A stretch of 64,000 bases of DNA, from positions 16,379 to 80,378 of the forward strand of contig JAKJHU010001339.1 of NCBI GenBank assembly GCA_022316685.1. The letters run 5' to 3'. Positions within the stretch are counted from its first letter, which is position 1. Each line of letters starts with the position of its first letter. The notes beneath the pieces were generated by a model. That model saw only the letters and a program-made list of their open reading frames with translations. It did not search any database and was not told the origin of the DNA. Both the position numbers and the translations under genes were made by a program. The stretch comes from Progne subis subis. Taxonomy: Eukaryota > Chordata > Aves > Passeriformes > Hirundinidae. This document shows, one piece after another, positions 44,901 through 54,497 of the stretch.

Positions 44901-44930
44901 GTGCTGTGTGACGTGCTGGTGCTGCTGTTG
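26955..44930 (+). CDS. STAG3, meiotic cohesin subunit SA-3 (incomplete, 3' end missing)
   Basis: Meiosis-specific HEAT-repeat cohesin subunit that works with REC8, SMC1B and SMC3 in sister-chromatid cohesion and chromosome axes. About 23 short exons in order follow the vertebrate STAG3 protein. Diagnostic matches are VVDEWLDWYRRDRE, VTPEMFQ, LMNGIFKGVF, NLELFTERF, LASAAGKFLF, LIPLLPQLLEK, DTGEVPAQ and CQSCLSEPEAEL. These fit STAG3 better than STAG1/2. Most introns have GT-AG ends and matching phases, but donors are not evident after about 34,459, 36,508 and 42,650. Similarity jumps frame at four exons and partly duplicated exons occur. Homology stops at 44,930 inside an exon, where ERV pol sequence begins; roughly the last 40 percent of the protein is absent. 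Introns are minisatellites. The gene may be a pseudogene, or a real gene in imperfect sequence. Confidence 0.85.
27100..28720. repeat. STAG3 first-intron minisatellites
   Basis: Two families: units around GTTTGTGAGGGTTTGAGAGG (27,180-27,345; 27,975-28,170), interrupted by the solo LTR, then about 38 bp units of TTTTGAGGGAATTTTGGGATC and CCACCCCTCATTTTTCAG (28,290-28,670). No coding signal. Confidence 0.8.
27346..27974. mobile_element. solo LTR with 6 bp target-site duplication
   Basis: 629 bp, TG...CA ends (TGTCGGGGGC ... TCCAACA), flanked on both sides by GGACTT (27,340-27,345 and 27,975-27,980). The uninterrupted pre-insertion sequence (GGGAGGGACTTCACCTCCAG) survives in a neighbouring repeat unit at about 27,201-27,220. 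Six-base duplications are typical of class II/alpha-beta type ERVs. It lies in the presumed first intron of STAG3. Confidence 0.9.
28757..31493 (+). CDS. STAG3 exons, N-terminal part
   Basis: Candidate first coding exon 28,757-28,820 (ATG at 28,765, GTGAGT donor; weak). 29,363-29,433 encodes an acidic-to-basic stretch with SKRRRSGG, a possible nuclear localisation signal. 30,548-30,643 (32 codons) contains NSLFQAVASGKAATK. 31,302-31,388 contains VVDEWLDWYRRDRESAFLELL, the start of the conserved STAG fold. 31,445-31,493 repeats the end of that exon (EFLELLSFTAGACGCQG) and supplies the GTGAGG donor. Phases of the 30.5, 31.3 and 31.4 kb exons are mutually compatible. Confidence 0.75.
28880..31290. 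repeat. pyrimidine-rich STAG3 introns
   Basis: Nearly pure C/T on the plus strand, TTTTTCCCCATTTT and TTTTCCCCCAGAATTCCCA modules, the latter being perfect splice-acceptor look-alikes. Interrupted only by the exons at 29.4 and 30.6 kb. Confidence 0.8.
31884..36777 (+). CDS. STAG3 exons, central HEAT-repeat part
   Basis: 31,884-31,967 (VTPEMFQ, then HNSDISRRLAET in another frame); 32,402-32,547 (FWALPAALIRR to HTGTLAG); 33,127-33,290 (ALKLLSSLVEVALEVQQ to LEFLQEQQRE); 33,762-33,833 (LREQQEELELLMNGIFKGVF); about 34,338-34,459 (GICTDESGTWSRKF, then HLMDLGWSRHGRG in another frame); about 35,764-35,857 (GELRLRC, then LRALQG in another frame, to NLELFTERFK); 36,429-36,508 (VAVAHDKEPEVALEVLKLL); 36,670-36,777 (EALSDEDCRSVFPIVF to AAGKFLFQR). 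All align consecutively to STAG3. Confidence 0.82.
32501..32812 (+). repeat. 104 bp tandem repeat, three copies, carrying a STAG3 exon end
   Basis: Copies start at 32,501, 32,605 and 32,709. Each has the last 47 bases of the 32,402 exon, its donor (GCGG|GTCCGG) and about 57 bases of intron. Copies 1 and 2 are nearly identical. Confidence 0.95.
32865..33180 (+). repeat. 198 bp tandem duplication of intron end plus STAG3 exon start
   Basis: Acceptors at 32,928 and 33,126 are preceded by the same CATTCCCGTTTTTTCCCAAA tract and followed by GCACTGAAGCTGCTCAGCTC or GCGCTGAAGCTCCTGAGCTC. The first copy loses similarity after about 45 bases; the second is the full exon. Confidence 0.9.
33300..36420. 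repeat. purine-rich STAG3 introns
   Basis: Plus strand almost only G and A plus TGGG steps (GGGAAAATGGGGAAAAATGG, ATATGGGAAATATGGGAGAT at 34,460-34,760, a 20-base G run near 35,080). GGGATAAAGCATTGGGAAAAG units at 34,000-34,290. Confidence 0.85.
36780..38290. repeat. STAG3 intron with CCTGGGAATTCC and C/T arrays
   Basis: 36,780-37,450 has CCTGGGAATTTCAGCCCCAAA-type units of 35-40 bp; 37,555-37,620 has a 16 bp GAATTTGCTGATCCC array; 37,670-38,290 is pyrimidine-only. No exon recognised, although the intron should contain part of the linker before the 38.3 kb exon. Confidence 0.75.
38297..44930 (+). CDS. STAG3 exons, distal part up to the break
   Basis: 38,297-38,328 (short, RGFFLRS); about 38,881-38,989 (HEHAACL, then DWLWDCAGSLWDWD in another frame); 39,551-39,636 (AAMVQMLSSS to GLPPAGRK); 40,437-40,517 (REQKSRLSRSLIPLLPQLLEK); 41,374-41,451 (FSAVSVLLELQQHLELG to ARMDK); 41,771-41,942 (FLEQVLGRILP to IARARLGDGLG); 42,367-42,438 (SPDEEDVYGLVATLWRL); 42,563-42,650 (DHDLTPWSLFVPLSRLLRHA); 43,759-43,839 (VTAPAISCLFFHLFWEL); 44,262-44,351 (DLGDLRSHAASLVSLCQSCL); about 44,889-44,930 (HGFLVLCDVLVLL). 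The last exon is cut by foreign sequence. Confidence 0.82.
38990..39545. repeat. ACTGGGATGG and TACTGGTCCG arrays
   Basis: 10-15 bp ACTGGGATGG(G) units to about 39,250, then 10 bp TACTGGTCCG / TACTGGTCTG units from 39,260 to 39,545, ending at the acceptor of the 39.55 kb STAG3 exon. Confidence 0.95.
41455..41755. repeat. inverted counterparts of the 39 kb arrays
   Basis: GACCAGTATAGACCAGTACA units (41,455-41,518), then CCCAGTCCCATCCCAGTCCA units (41,530-41,750). These are the reverse complements, in reverse order, of the arrays at 38,990-39,545. They start at the donor of the 41.45 kb exon and end near the next acceptor. Confidence 0.95.
41940..42100 (+). repeat. 60 bp tandem repeat carrying a STAG3 donor
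   Basis: Units begin ACAGGTGCCACCTCCAGTGA at 41,940, 42,000 and 42,060; the first carries the donor of the 41,771 exon, so each unit repeats that donor. Confidence 0.9.
42651..43055. repeat. GGGGACACACCTG minisatellite
   Basis: About 30 units of 13-14 bp (ACACCTGGG and ACAGCTGGG variants) start at the last base of the 42,563 STAG3 exon. No GT follows CCAGCGCAG, so the array has taken the place of a normal donor. Confidence 0.95.
43060..43757. repeat. TTTTTGTCCATTTCTGTGACA minisatellite
   Basis: Units of 20-30 bp of T-rich sequence with TGACATTTTTGTCC. They end exactly at the acceptor CCCCCCAG of the 43,759 exon. A related array is at 42,110-42,360. Confidence 0.9.
44060..44125 (+). pseudogene. 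decayed duplicate of the 44,262 STAG3 exon
   Basis: CCGGATTTTCCAGGCGGATCTG at 44,054 matches CCGGATTTTCCAGGCAGGATCTG at 44,244, and the following 50 bases encode ADLWDFHSQASSFLFLC against DLGDLRSHAASLVSLC. Period 191 bp. Confidence 0.75.
44350..44870. repeat. CCCCTCACAATTCCCAACAA minisatellite
   Basis: About 25 units of 18-22 bp in the last visible STAG3 intron. Confidence 0.9.
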
Positions 44931-45470
44931 TGTTGTATGGCGGACCCTCTTGGGCACGTGTCACTTGTTCCTGCTCCCCTTCATCTGTGAGACCAAAGTT
45001 CTCACCTTCCGGCCAGTTTGTAATTATCTCCAAAGTCCCAGGGCGATTTGGGTTTCCAATGCGGGCGCGCTGAGTGATGAGGGCAATCCATTTGCTCCAC
45101 GTGGCGTCGGTGGCGTGATGGGTGGAGGGAACCTTTCCTTTAAACATCCACCCCAGCACCGGTACTCGAGGTGCCAGCAGGAGTTGTGCTTCTGTGCCAA
45201 TCACCTCTGAGGCAGCTTCAACTCCTTCACAGGCAGCCAAGATTTCCTTCTCTGTTGGAGTGGAGTTGGCTTCGGACCCTCTGTAGCTTCGGCTCCAGAA
45301 TCCCAGTGGTCGGCCCCGAGTCTCCCCAGGCACCTTCTGCCAAAGGCTCCAGGACAGACCATTGTAACCCGGCTGCTGAGTAGAGCACTGTGATGTCAGA
45401 GAGGGGAACCTTGGAGCTGCCGGCACGGTGATGTCCCAGAGAGGGGAACCTTGGGCCTGTGCCACTCCTT
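44930..45470 (-). pseudogene. ERV pol fragment (connection/RNase H region), antisense
   Basis: An open minus-strand frame has retroviral-type RT-connection to RNase H features, with a GFWSRSYRG-like strand, a PTEKEILA helix and a HHATDATWSKW segment. It is a different family from the palindrome ERV. No LTR or other pol domain adjoins it. Its plus-strand left edge coincides with the loss of STAG3 homology. The frame's last 30 codons are not retroviral; they are antisense STAG3 and intron. Confidence 0.75.
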
Positions 45471-45474
45471 GCCC

Positions 45475-45935
45475 AGCCCCAAGAGCTCTGGCAGCGCCCG
45501 GGAACAGGGGATCCAGGGGCTGGGAGAAGAGGATACCCGGGAAAGGGGGTGCAGGGGGTGTCGGGGTGCAGGATAAGGGGTTTCAGGGGATCCTGGAGCT
45601 GGGGAAGGAGATGTGGGGGGTCCAAGTGCCCAGGAATGGGGATTCCAGGGGGTGCCAGGGGGGCTCCCCAAATCCCCTCCAAGAGGGGAGCAGGAGCTGG
45701 GTCAGGAGCTGTGGGGAGAGAAAAGGGGGTGAGCCCAGTATGGGGGGACATGGGGGAGTCCCACATGCTCCGGGGGGTGGGGGGGACACGACCCCCGGGG
45801 ACCCCCCTTCACCTTCTCCCGCAGGGGAGGCCGAGCCCCAGCCCAGGCAGACGGAGCCCAGCACGAAGCCCCCGAGCCCCGGCAGCTCTGGGGGTGGGAG
45901 GGGCAGGATCTGGGAAAGGGCAGCGGCTGCTGGGA
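45475..45935. other. GC-rich sequence with possible minus-strand exons
   Basis: On the minus strand CCTCCCACCCCCAG precedes a hydrophobic 20-25 residue frame (GLGGFVLGSVCLGWG, about 45,895-45,825), and CTCTCCCCACAG precedes another short frame (about 45,715). This could be two exons of an unrecognised membrane protein gene, but no family match is evident. Confidence 0.25.
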
Positions 45936-45939
45936 AGGG

Positions 45940-47095
45940 ACCGGGATGGACTGGGACAGCCTGGGATGGACTGGGACAGACTGGCATGGACTGGGACAGA
46001 CTGGCATGGACTGAGACACTGGGATACACTGTGCCCAGGACTGGCACCCACTGGGAGCAGGATCAGAGCACACTGGGACCCAGCAGGACCAACACTGGGG
46101 AACAGGGATCATCGTGGGACTAGCTGGGATTAGACTGAGAGTGACTGGGATCATACTGGTGGAAAGTGGAACCTTACTGGGCCAAGTGGATGTGACTGGG
46201 AATGACTGAGTATGCTAACGGTAACTGGGATATACTGGGAGTGTCTGTGACCATACCAGGGGTGACTGGGAACACATTGAGAGGGACTGGGGTTGACTGG
46301 GTCCATACTGAGGGCAACCAGGATTGACTGGGACCATGCTGGGAGAGTGGGATCAGCGTGGACTCATACTGGGATCGTACTTGGAACGACTGGGTCTATG
46401 CTAGGGGCCACTGAGAGCAACTGGGATCAGACTGGGAGGAACTGGGAGTAACTGAGACGGTACTGGGGGCAACTGGGATCATGGTGGCATCAGCATAGGA
46501 TCATACTGGGAGGGAGTGGGTCTGTGCAACTGGGATTACACTGGGAGGAAATGGGACCATACTGAGGACAATTGGGATCATAGTGGGAGCAACTGGCACC
46601 ACACTGACGGTGACTGGGGTCATTCTGGGACCATACTGGAAGTGACTGGGAGCAGGCTGGGGGCAACTGGGACCATGTTGGGGCAACTGGGATATACAGG
46701 GAGGGACTGGGATCATGCTGGAGCTGTCTGGGAGTGGCTGTGAGCAACTGGAATCATGTTGGAGGCTACTGGGAACAACTGGGAGTGAGTGGACTGGGGG
46801 CAACTGGGATTTACTGGGATTTACTGGGAGTGACTGTGATCACAGAGAACCCATAAAGGAAGTTACAGCAATAATACTGGGAGTATCTGGGAGTGAGTGG
46901 GATCATTCTGGAATCATACTAGGAAGGACTATAGCTGTAGTGGGAGTGTCTGGGATCATACTGGGGGTAACTGGAACCATCCTGGGATGGCCTGGAACAA
47001 TAGTAGGGATGAATGGGAACTACTGGGATCATACTGGGGGTGACTGGGAGCCACAGGGCCCATGCTGGGAGTGACCTGGGCCCCACTGCGGGAAC
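45940..47095. repeat. ACTGGGA minisatellite
   Basis: Irregular units such as GGGACTGGGATCATACTGGG; related in core to the 38,990 array. No gene. Confidence 0.9.
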
Positions 47096-47204
47096 TGGGG
47101 GGACTGGCCCAGCTGGGGCTCAGGGTTGTTCTCCCCCAGGGCTGCCCCGGGTCCTGCTGTCACCCCCAGCCCCACAGAGCCTTGGGACAGGGGACAGCTG
47201 AGGG

Positions 47205-47285
47205 ACACGGGACAGCCAGGGAACACGGGACAGCCAGGGAACACGGGACAGCCAGGGAACACGGGACAGCCAGGGAACACGGCCT
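47205..47285. repeat. 18 bp GGACAGCCAGGGAACACG repeat
   Basis: Four to five nearly perfect copies; keeps frames open on both strands. Confidence 0.9.
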
Positions 47286-47289
47286 GGCC

Positions 47290-48235
47290 AAGGGACACTG
47301 AGCTCCAGCACTTCGGGCTGTTGTGCCCAGGCTGTTGCCCTTGGGCTCCCAGCACAGGCCAAGGGGGAGAATCCCCTCCACAAACTGTTGTTTGCTTGAA
47401 GCTTTGCTCTGGAACATTCCCAAGGAGCCACCTGCAGTGGCTGGAGCCCAGCCAGGTGCCCGGGGCCACCAAAGCCGCTCCGGCAGTGCCCTCCTGCCCC
47501 GGGCAGGGCAGGGAACACCTGAGGAAAGGCTCGTGCTGGGCTCAGGGCAGGGACAGGGCACTCCCCTGGCGCTGCCACGGGCACAACAGAGCCAGCCTGG
47601 GGAAAGGAGTGGCGTTTGTGTCCCATGCAATCCCAGCAGGGATTGCTTCTCATTTCACTGTGTCATTGGATTGGTCATCGATTCAAATCATTTCCCCATG
47701 GAATTCCCATGGCAGTGGGTAAGAGGGAGAGCCATCCATGGAATTCTCACCTGACTGGGATGAGAGTGAGATCCAGCCATGGAAATCCCATAGAAATTCC
47801 TGCATTCCCCCATTACTGAATCCCACATTCCCATAGGAATTACCCTCCCCACACCTGTCTTTGTGCTCCGGGGCCTCCAACCGTATCCGATGCATTTTCA
47901 GAGCTCTTCCACACTGGTGTGTCCCAGGCAATGCTTCATCTGCTCCACCATGATCCCTTTGGATTCCCAGCACCTCTGGGAGATCCAGGTGGCACCGTCG
48001 GACACTGCAAAGCTCCCGGATCCCCACTGGAAGGAGATGAAATCCCATCCATTCTAGCTACACCATGGGATCCATGGATTCTCTACTGGCCAGGAGGTCA
48101 CAGCTGGAATGCACCTGCACTGTTTGGAAGCCTGGGAATGAGGAGAGAAGGGACACCTGGAGTCATCTCCCAGCCCTGTTGGAAACCAGATAGAAATCTC
48201 CCAGGACCTTGTGCACACAGGCTTAGAGGCAGTGT
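47290..48235. other. unannotated spacer end
   Basis: Normal-composition sequence up to the palindrome border. Reading frames of up to about 180 codons exist on both strands but overlap each other and resemble nothing known. CCATGGAATTC-type short repeats at 47,690-47,830. Confidence 0.4.
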
Positions 48236-51049
48236 ATCAGTACACAGCAAGGCAGATTGGGTTAACACAGTTATTCCTCCCCTCCCCTCTCCTGCCATTG
48301 TCTCTGCAGAAGTCACAGGCTATGAAAACAAGGCAAGGTTGCTCCCTGTTTTTCTTCTCCCACAGCACTTGTTAGGCACCATGTTTTTTCAAAGGACTGC
48401 ATGAGCCTCTCCCCAGCTTGCTTCTTGCTCATTCTACAAAAGCAGAGAGCTGCAGGAGTTTCAGGCATGTGAGTGCCTGATCTCTCTTTCCCTCTGAAGG
48501 CTCTGCCTCCCAAAGCCCTGGTTCCCTGCTGTGCTTTGCCATGAGAGCCATTCAAGCCCCAAACACAAGGGCAGTGGGCTCCAACTGCAAAGCCTCTCTC
48601 TGCAGTGGGATTGCTTTTACCCTGCAGCCTCCATGGGCAGGGGCTCTGTGGGAGCAGGGGCCATCCCAGCCTGACCTGGACACAGAGGCAGGAAAAGGAG
48701 CAGATCCTGCTGCCTCCTGCTCCTGCTGATCCTGGCAGCAACTCCCCTGCCAGTTCCTGCAGGGAGCTGCACACCAAGGGCTTCCAGCATTGCAGTGGCT
48801 CTGAGAACTTGCTGCTTCCCAGTTCTCCCCCATCCCTCTGGATTCGGGAGCATCTCAGCACAAGTGTCCCTGGCCCTTCCTTCATGCCCTTGCTGCAGCA
48901 GTCACAGTCACTGCTGCCTCCCCCTTGCTGCAGCTCCTTTGCCAAAGTGCTGCCAAAGGCAGCGGAGCTGGCTCAGGATCCCTGTTGGCTTCTGGGCTCC
49001 AGGATGACCTTCAGAGGGACCCTTGGAGCGCTTCCCAAAGAGCTGCCTGTGGCATGGGGGCTGGATTTGTCCTCCCTGGGTGGCTCTGGTTGGCAGTTCT
49101 AAGCTCCATGGAGTCCCAGAGTTTTCTCAGCTGGCCTTTGCAGGGAGTTCTTGGCCAAGGTGTGGCTCTGCTGCCATCCCAAATCTGCGCTTGCCTTGCC
49201 CAGCCTGAGTGCAGGTGGGGCATGTGCTGGGCATGGCTGGAGAATTCCATGGCCAAAATCCTCCAGCATTTACATCTGCTCATTGCTCTGGATAGCACAA
49301 ATCACAAAACACCCGTCGCAGTTGACAATTGTAATTTCTTGCAGATTGCTACAGCTGCACTGCTGATCAACAAATACACAAGAATTGATTTCACATTTAA
49401 AATGTCATTTATTACAAATTGCTACACCCACGCTGACAATATAGAACTATGCCAATCTCAATTTAAGTTAAAAAAATTTATTAGATTTTTATAACACTGA
49501 TATGGAAAAATATACAAATATCAACTTCAGTTAACAAAAATTTAATTTATTGCTAACCTCTACAACAACTCACTATACACAAAGATCAGTAAGGTGTTTA
49601 ACAACTTAATTTATTACATATTACTATAAGCTTAAAACCCATCGAGGAATACAAAAATATCATTATCTCTATCTAAATAGCCCTCTACCAAGAACTCAAT
49701 CTATACAATTATACAACTGTACATCTCCATATATGTTGAAACAGAAAGATATACATATATAACCACCTCCATATACAGAAGTAAATAGAGAATAAATATT
49801 ATGTATTACATACAATATATATATATAAATAGATACATAAAACAAACTATCTGTGACTAGGTAACTGCATCCATACAAATATACAGCAATAAATCTCTTA
49901 AGTCCCTATATCTTGAAACAGAAGTCTAAGAAGAGGGATTCCAGCCACCCCATCTTCAAAGCCCTTCATTCCATCCTTGCTTCCTCCCGTGCAGAGCAGC
50001 TCTCCTGGACAGGGACAGCAGATGGGACATCTGGGAAGCAAAGGGAACACTGAGTCAGGATCGGGATGTTTCCTTTGGCAGCACCTGCCCTTCAGTCAGG
50101 GAAAATCTCAGTGCTTCCCCAGGAGGCTTAGAAAGAAAATGTTTGGCCAAAGCCCAGGGCCAAAGCCCACACCATCCTCCCCCCCACCCTGCCTCTCCGG
50201 CCCTGTGGCCTCACCCAGGCTCTGGGCTGGCAGCAGCAGCTCCCTGTTCACTGCTGGAGCTGGCGGCCTTCAGCTTCTCCCTGCTGGCTCCTGTCGGTCT
50301 CCACCTGTCCTCAGGGTCCTCAGGGCAGCTGTGGCAAAGGTGGAGGCTCTGGAATTGGCTCCAAGGCCTGGCAGAGCTGCAGTCCCGGAGCCCTCTGTGC
50401 TCCCTGCTGGCCCCCTCCATCCCCTCAGCCCCCTCAGCCCCCTCAGTCTCACCGTCCTTCAGCAGCTCCTCAGGGGACAGCGCCTGGGGCCAGCGGCAGC
50501 TCCCAGCGCTCCAGGGACACCCGGGGCTGCAGCTGCTGCTCCGCCCGGCCCGGCCGCCAGCTCGGAGCCAGCACAGGGACAGGGGACAGCGAGGGCACAG
50601 GGGGAAAAGCACAAAGGGAGACAGGGAAAGGGGTTAAAAACTAGTCTCTACCTATGCAGATACTAATCTATGGAGCTAAACACCTGTGTAGCGATAAGTA
50701 TGTAACTATGAACAATTATAAAAGAAATATATATTAAAAAATGTAGCTACCCACATATATAAATGTAACTATGTATATCTATATCTATGCATACACAATT
50801 ATAACTATAAAAATCTAAATATATATTTATGTAATTTTACTTCTACAGATCTATAACTATATAGGTATTCAAACACATTTATAGATCTATAAATATATCA
50901 TATATCTATAAATAACAATGATATAGAAAAATATAATGATATGATTCTAAATACAGCACCATAGACAGAGGGATTCTACCTGCCTGGCAGTCACAGGCTC
51001 TCCCTCTGTCTCTTCCTGCCACACACGGCACCCCTCCAGGAGATGTTGA
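48236..51049. other. anonymous right-arm sequence
   Basis: Counterpart of 16,995-19,820: no supported gene at 48,236-49,450, AT-rich microsatellite at 49,450-49,920 and 50,690-50,960, duplicated HSF5-like 3' exons at about 49,970-50,610. Confidence 0.5.
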
Positions 51050-53749
51050 TCACATTGGATCTGGGAAGAAAAGAGAACCCTGAGTCAATATTGGCCCTTG
51101 TGCACGTTTTCCTTGGGCAGTAATGTACCTTCCATCACAGACTGTAAAAGATGGCCTGAAAGGCAGACTCTTCCTTGGGAATTTGAAGCCTGTTCTTTAG
51201 AGAACAGGGAGCCTTCTGAGTTTCCAAAACTATGTAAAGCATGGAAGTACCTCGATAAAGTCTCAGCACTCGCGGTGCAAATGGCACCCACGAGAGCTTG
51301 AAACACAGAACAATCCCAGCTCCCCCAAAGAAGCCCAGCCTTGTTCTTTCTCTGTGCTGACAGAGAGCCCTCAGTCCTGGCTGAAATGGCTGCAGCTGAA
51401 GGGTGCTGTGAGCTGAGTTACAGACCAAACTGGGACACACGGGTTGGTGACACAACTCCCCCAAGGTCAGGTTTAGTCCCGGCTCTCTTGCCACAGCAGA
51501 GGACTCAGTGTCAGAGCCTCTGGAGAAGCGTGGAGGGCAGGGCTCAGGGAGCTTGTGCCACTGCAGGATTGGAACTAAAGGCACCAGGAAGCAGCAGCCC
51601 TGCAGACAAGAACTCAGCTCTTCTGATCTCCCTTCCTGTCCCAGGCAGGCTCAGAGCAGCCGTCTCACACCTCTCCAAACCAACGTGGGCTCTCTCCTTA
51701 CCAGGCTCCTCGGGCTCTGGGGAACTCTTCCCGCAGCTCTCGGTGCCAGATGAAGCTTCCTCAGCTGCAGCCCTGTTCATGGGGTCCTCTCTTGGAGACT
51801 CAGGGGCAACATTAATATTCCCCTTGAAAGATAAACAGAAAGAAAGGAACCCAAAGATCACTCAATATTTCCTTGGAATCACAGCAGGGATACAGTAACT
51901 GTTCTTCTCCACTCCCAAAGGCCGCATAACACAAGAGGAACGCTGCCCACACGGTTCACATGACAAGTGTTTTAAACTCAGGATTTGGGTGGCCAAGGTG
52001 AAACTGAAGCTCTCACAAAATGACCTTTGAGGCAAAACATGAACGCAGAAAAGCAGAAGACACCAAGTGAGAGGACGTGGCCTCACGCTCTGACCCTGCC
52101 TTATCCCACGAGCTGGAAGAAATCAGCCAGCAGAAAGCCAGGGGCTCTCCTTGTTGCCTTCAGTGGCAATTCTCCAAACACTCTGCTCTTCTTTCCCACC
52201 AAACAAGGCCTGGTAGAACCTACAAAGCATCACCACAAATGCCCCTGCACCAGGCATTCTTCCCAAGGAAAAGGGACAACCAAATGTGGCCAACACAGGC
52301 TCACTCCTTTGGGGAATTTTGCATGACCAAGAATAATTAGATAACTAAATAAGAATGAAAATAGTGAAATTCCAGAAACCTTTGCTTCTCAGCTATGTCA
52401 CAACGTTCAAAAGTTCTCAGCCCAGCCTCTTTCATTCCCATCCCATGGGGTTACCTGAGCAGAGGGAGCCTTTACAGGCAGGGAGTTCCTGATCTCCCGG
52501 ATCATCTTCTCAATTGCCTGGGCAAGATCCAGCGCTGGCGATTCCTCTTGCGCAGGTGCATTCTGCGCTGAGCTGGAGGCCGTTGACGCTGCACAGCCAG
52601 CACTGCCAGCTGGAGCATGCGGGGCTGAAGGGCCCGGTGCGGCTGCAAGAACCCAAACACGGGAGTCAGGCTCCAGAATGTGGCTTTGGGACGCAGAGCT
52701 CTACTGCTGCCTTGGATCAAAGATCACAGGAAGCACACAGGAAAACCAGGCAGAGAACCTTTTGACTTTCTAGGTGCCCCTTCCTACTGGGCTTGACAAT
52801 TTCTGTCTCAGAACGACAGAGCATTGTGGGAAAACACTTCAAACAGTCGCTTTTCACGACCTTTTGGAAAAGCAAGGCTAGAACTCTTCTCCTACCTGGT
52901 GGGTTGGAGGCTGGGGGCTGCTGCTCCCTGTGGAGCTGCTGGAAGATGCAGGGCTGCATCCAGAGCAGCTCCCGGTCGAGCGGAGGCGGCTGCTCCCCGT
53001 ACAGCTCCTGCATGCGGCTGCGGGGCCCCTCCCATCGGGGCGGCAGCAGCTGCTCCCCGTGGAAGCCCTGGAAGTGGCAGGGCGGGACCCGGAGCAGCTC
53101 CCGCTCGGCGGGCAGCGGCCGCTCCCCGTAGAGCTCTTGGAAGCGGCTCGGCCCCTCCCGCCGGGCCGGCCCCGGCCGCTCGCGGTGCAGCAGGTGGAAG
53201 CCTGCAGGGCGGACGCCGGAGGAGCGGCGGCCGGTCCCTGGGCAGCGGCTGGAAGCGAGGGCGCCCGCGCCGCTCATCCGGCAGCGGCCGCGGCCCGGGG
53301 AGCTGCTGGGAGCCGCAGGGCGGGCGCCTGCGCCCCTCCGGCCCCGCCGCCCGCCGCTGCGTGTTGGCCGCGCTCCGGCGCCTGATGCGGAGCAGGAGGT
53401 CGGGGCGGTCGCGGCGAAACCAGGGGTTCCTATAGTGGAGCCAGGCCCCGGCATCGCCCAGTGCAGCCGCGCCAGCCCGGCCCGGCACCTTGCGGAAACC
53501 GTAGCGGTAGAGCTGGCGCACGAAGCTGCTGAACTGCGTGGCTCTGAAGGCGTTCGGGGCCGGTCCCTGGGCACCGCCCGGCCTGAGCAGCTCCCGCTCG
53601 AACAGGGAGCGGTCTATGAGCAGCCCCCGGGCCTCATTGTCCCAGCGCACAGAGAGAACGCGGGGGTCATTCGCCAGGCTCCACAGCTTGGCAGGGAAAG
53701 TGCCGGAGCCGAGCCCGGCGGGCAGAGGCAGATGCGCCATGGCGTCCAT
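51050..53749 (-). pseudogene. HSF5-like heat shock transcription factor, right copy (frameshifted)
   Basis: Inverted copy with the same exon structure: 53,749-52,896, 52,642-52,455, 51,822-51,702, 51,060-51,050. The DNA-binding domain is intact. Exon 1 is 854 rather than 853 bases because an extra A follows RPPC (CTGCAGGCTTCC against CTGCGGCTTCC on the left, near 53,204). This throws the C-terminal repeat region out of frame, so the product would be domain-only with an altered tail unless the base is an error. The intron between exons 2 and 3 lacks 1,009 bp present on the left. Confidence 0.8.
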
Positions 53750-53825
53750 CGCCGCATCGGCCACAACGCCCGGAGCACAACGGCCGCGGCTGCGCCGGCC
53801 GCGCGCGGCCTGAGGGGGGCGCTCG

Positions 53826-53880
53826 GCCCCGCGCGCGCCCGGCTCGGCCCCGCGCGCGCCCGGCTCGGCGGGGACGAGCG
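53826..53880 (-). repeat. 21 bp GC repeat, about 2 copies, right
   Basis: Only two full units remain, and each carries a C in place of a G relative to the left array (GAGCCGGGC against GAGGCGGGC). Confidence 0.95.
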
Positions 53881-53901
53881 CTCGGAGCCGGCGTGAGTCA
53901 T

Positions 53902-54497
53902 TGAAAACCGATATAGTCACGGACAAAGACCCTCTAACTGATTAAAGTTAGAAAGTGGTATGTTTATTCACCGGCGGGCGGCACGGGAGTCATCTCCGAA
54001 AGGCGTGGCCGCCCCGAACAAGGCTCTTTGCTCTCTATTTATTCTCCAAGATCTTACATACAATACATATGCATAACCCCAGCACCTCCCATCCCCGCTC
54101 TGTATTAAAATGAGGCTATCAGTCCTTCACGCGTGTGCAATCCTTCTCTTGAATGGGGTCAGTGGTCTCAAATTGGGTCAGTGGTCTCAAAGGATGAAGT
54201 CAGGAGAGTCTTCATCAGGTCTCTGTGACCCTCTGGCAGGATCCAAGGTCCTCTGCTTGGTGATTGATTGATACCGAGTCCAGGTGCTGGCCATTGTTCT
54301 TACTGGTTTCAGTCTGTTCCTATGACACTTCACTTACTCCACTTTTTCTATAAACAAGCTCATAATATAACAGTTAGCTCTAGCTTGGGCATCTAATAAT
54401 CATTAACCTACCATTTCCTAATCTAACTTACATCTTGATCAATAGAAATTGCTTCTAACCCTTAGCTAAAATCTTAACTCTTTAAAGTTATGTCTCA
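53902..54497 (-). mobile_element. ERV 3' LTR, right arm
   Basis: 596 bp counterpart of the 12,453-13,049 LTR with the same TG...CA ends, TATA-like and poly(A) elements. It lies 152 bp from the right HSF5-like start codon, closer than on the left because of fewer 21 bp repeats. Confidence 0.85.

Noticed and set aside
48313..48945. 210-codon minus-strand frame also present in the left arm (19,089-19,847)
   Set aside because: Conserved only because the arms are copies; overlapping frames of equal length on the other strand, no known domain, and the two copies differ by frame-neutral and frame-breaking changes alike.
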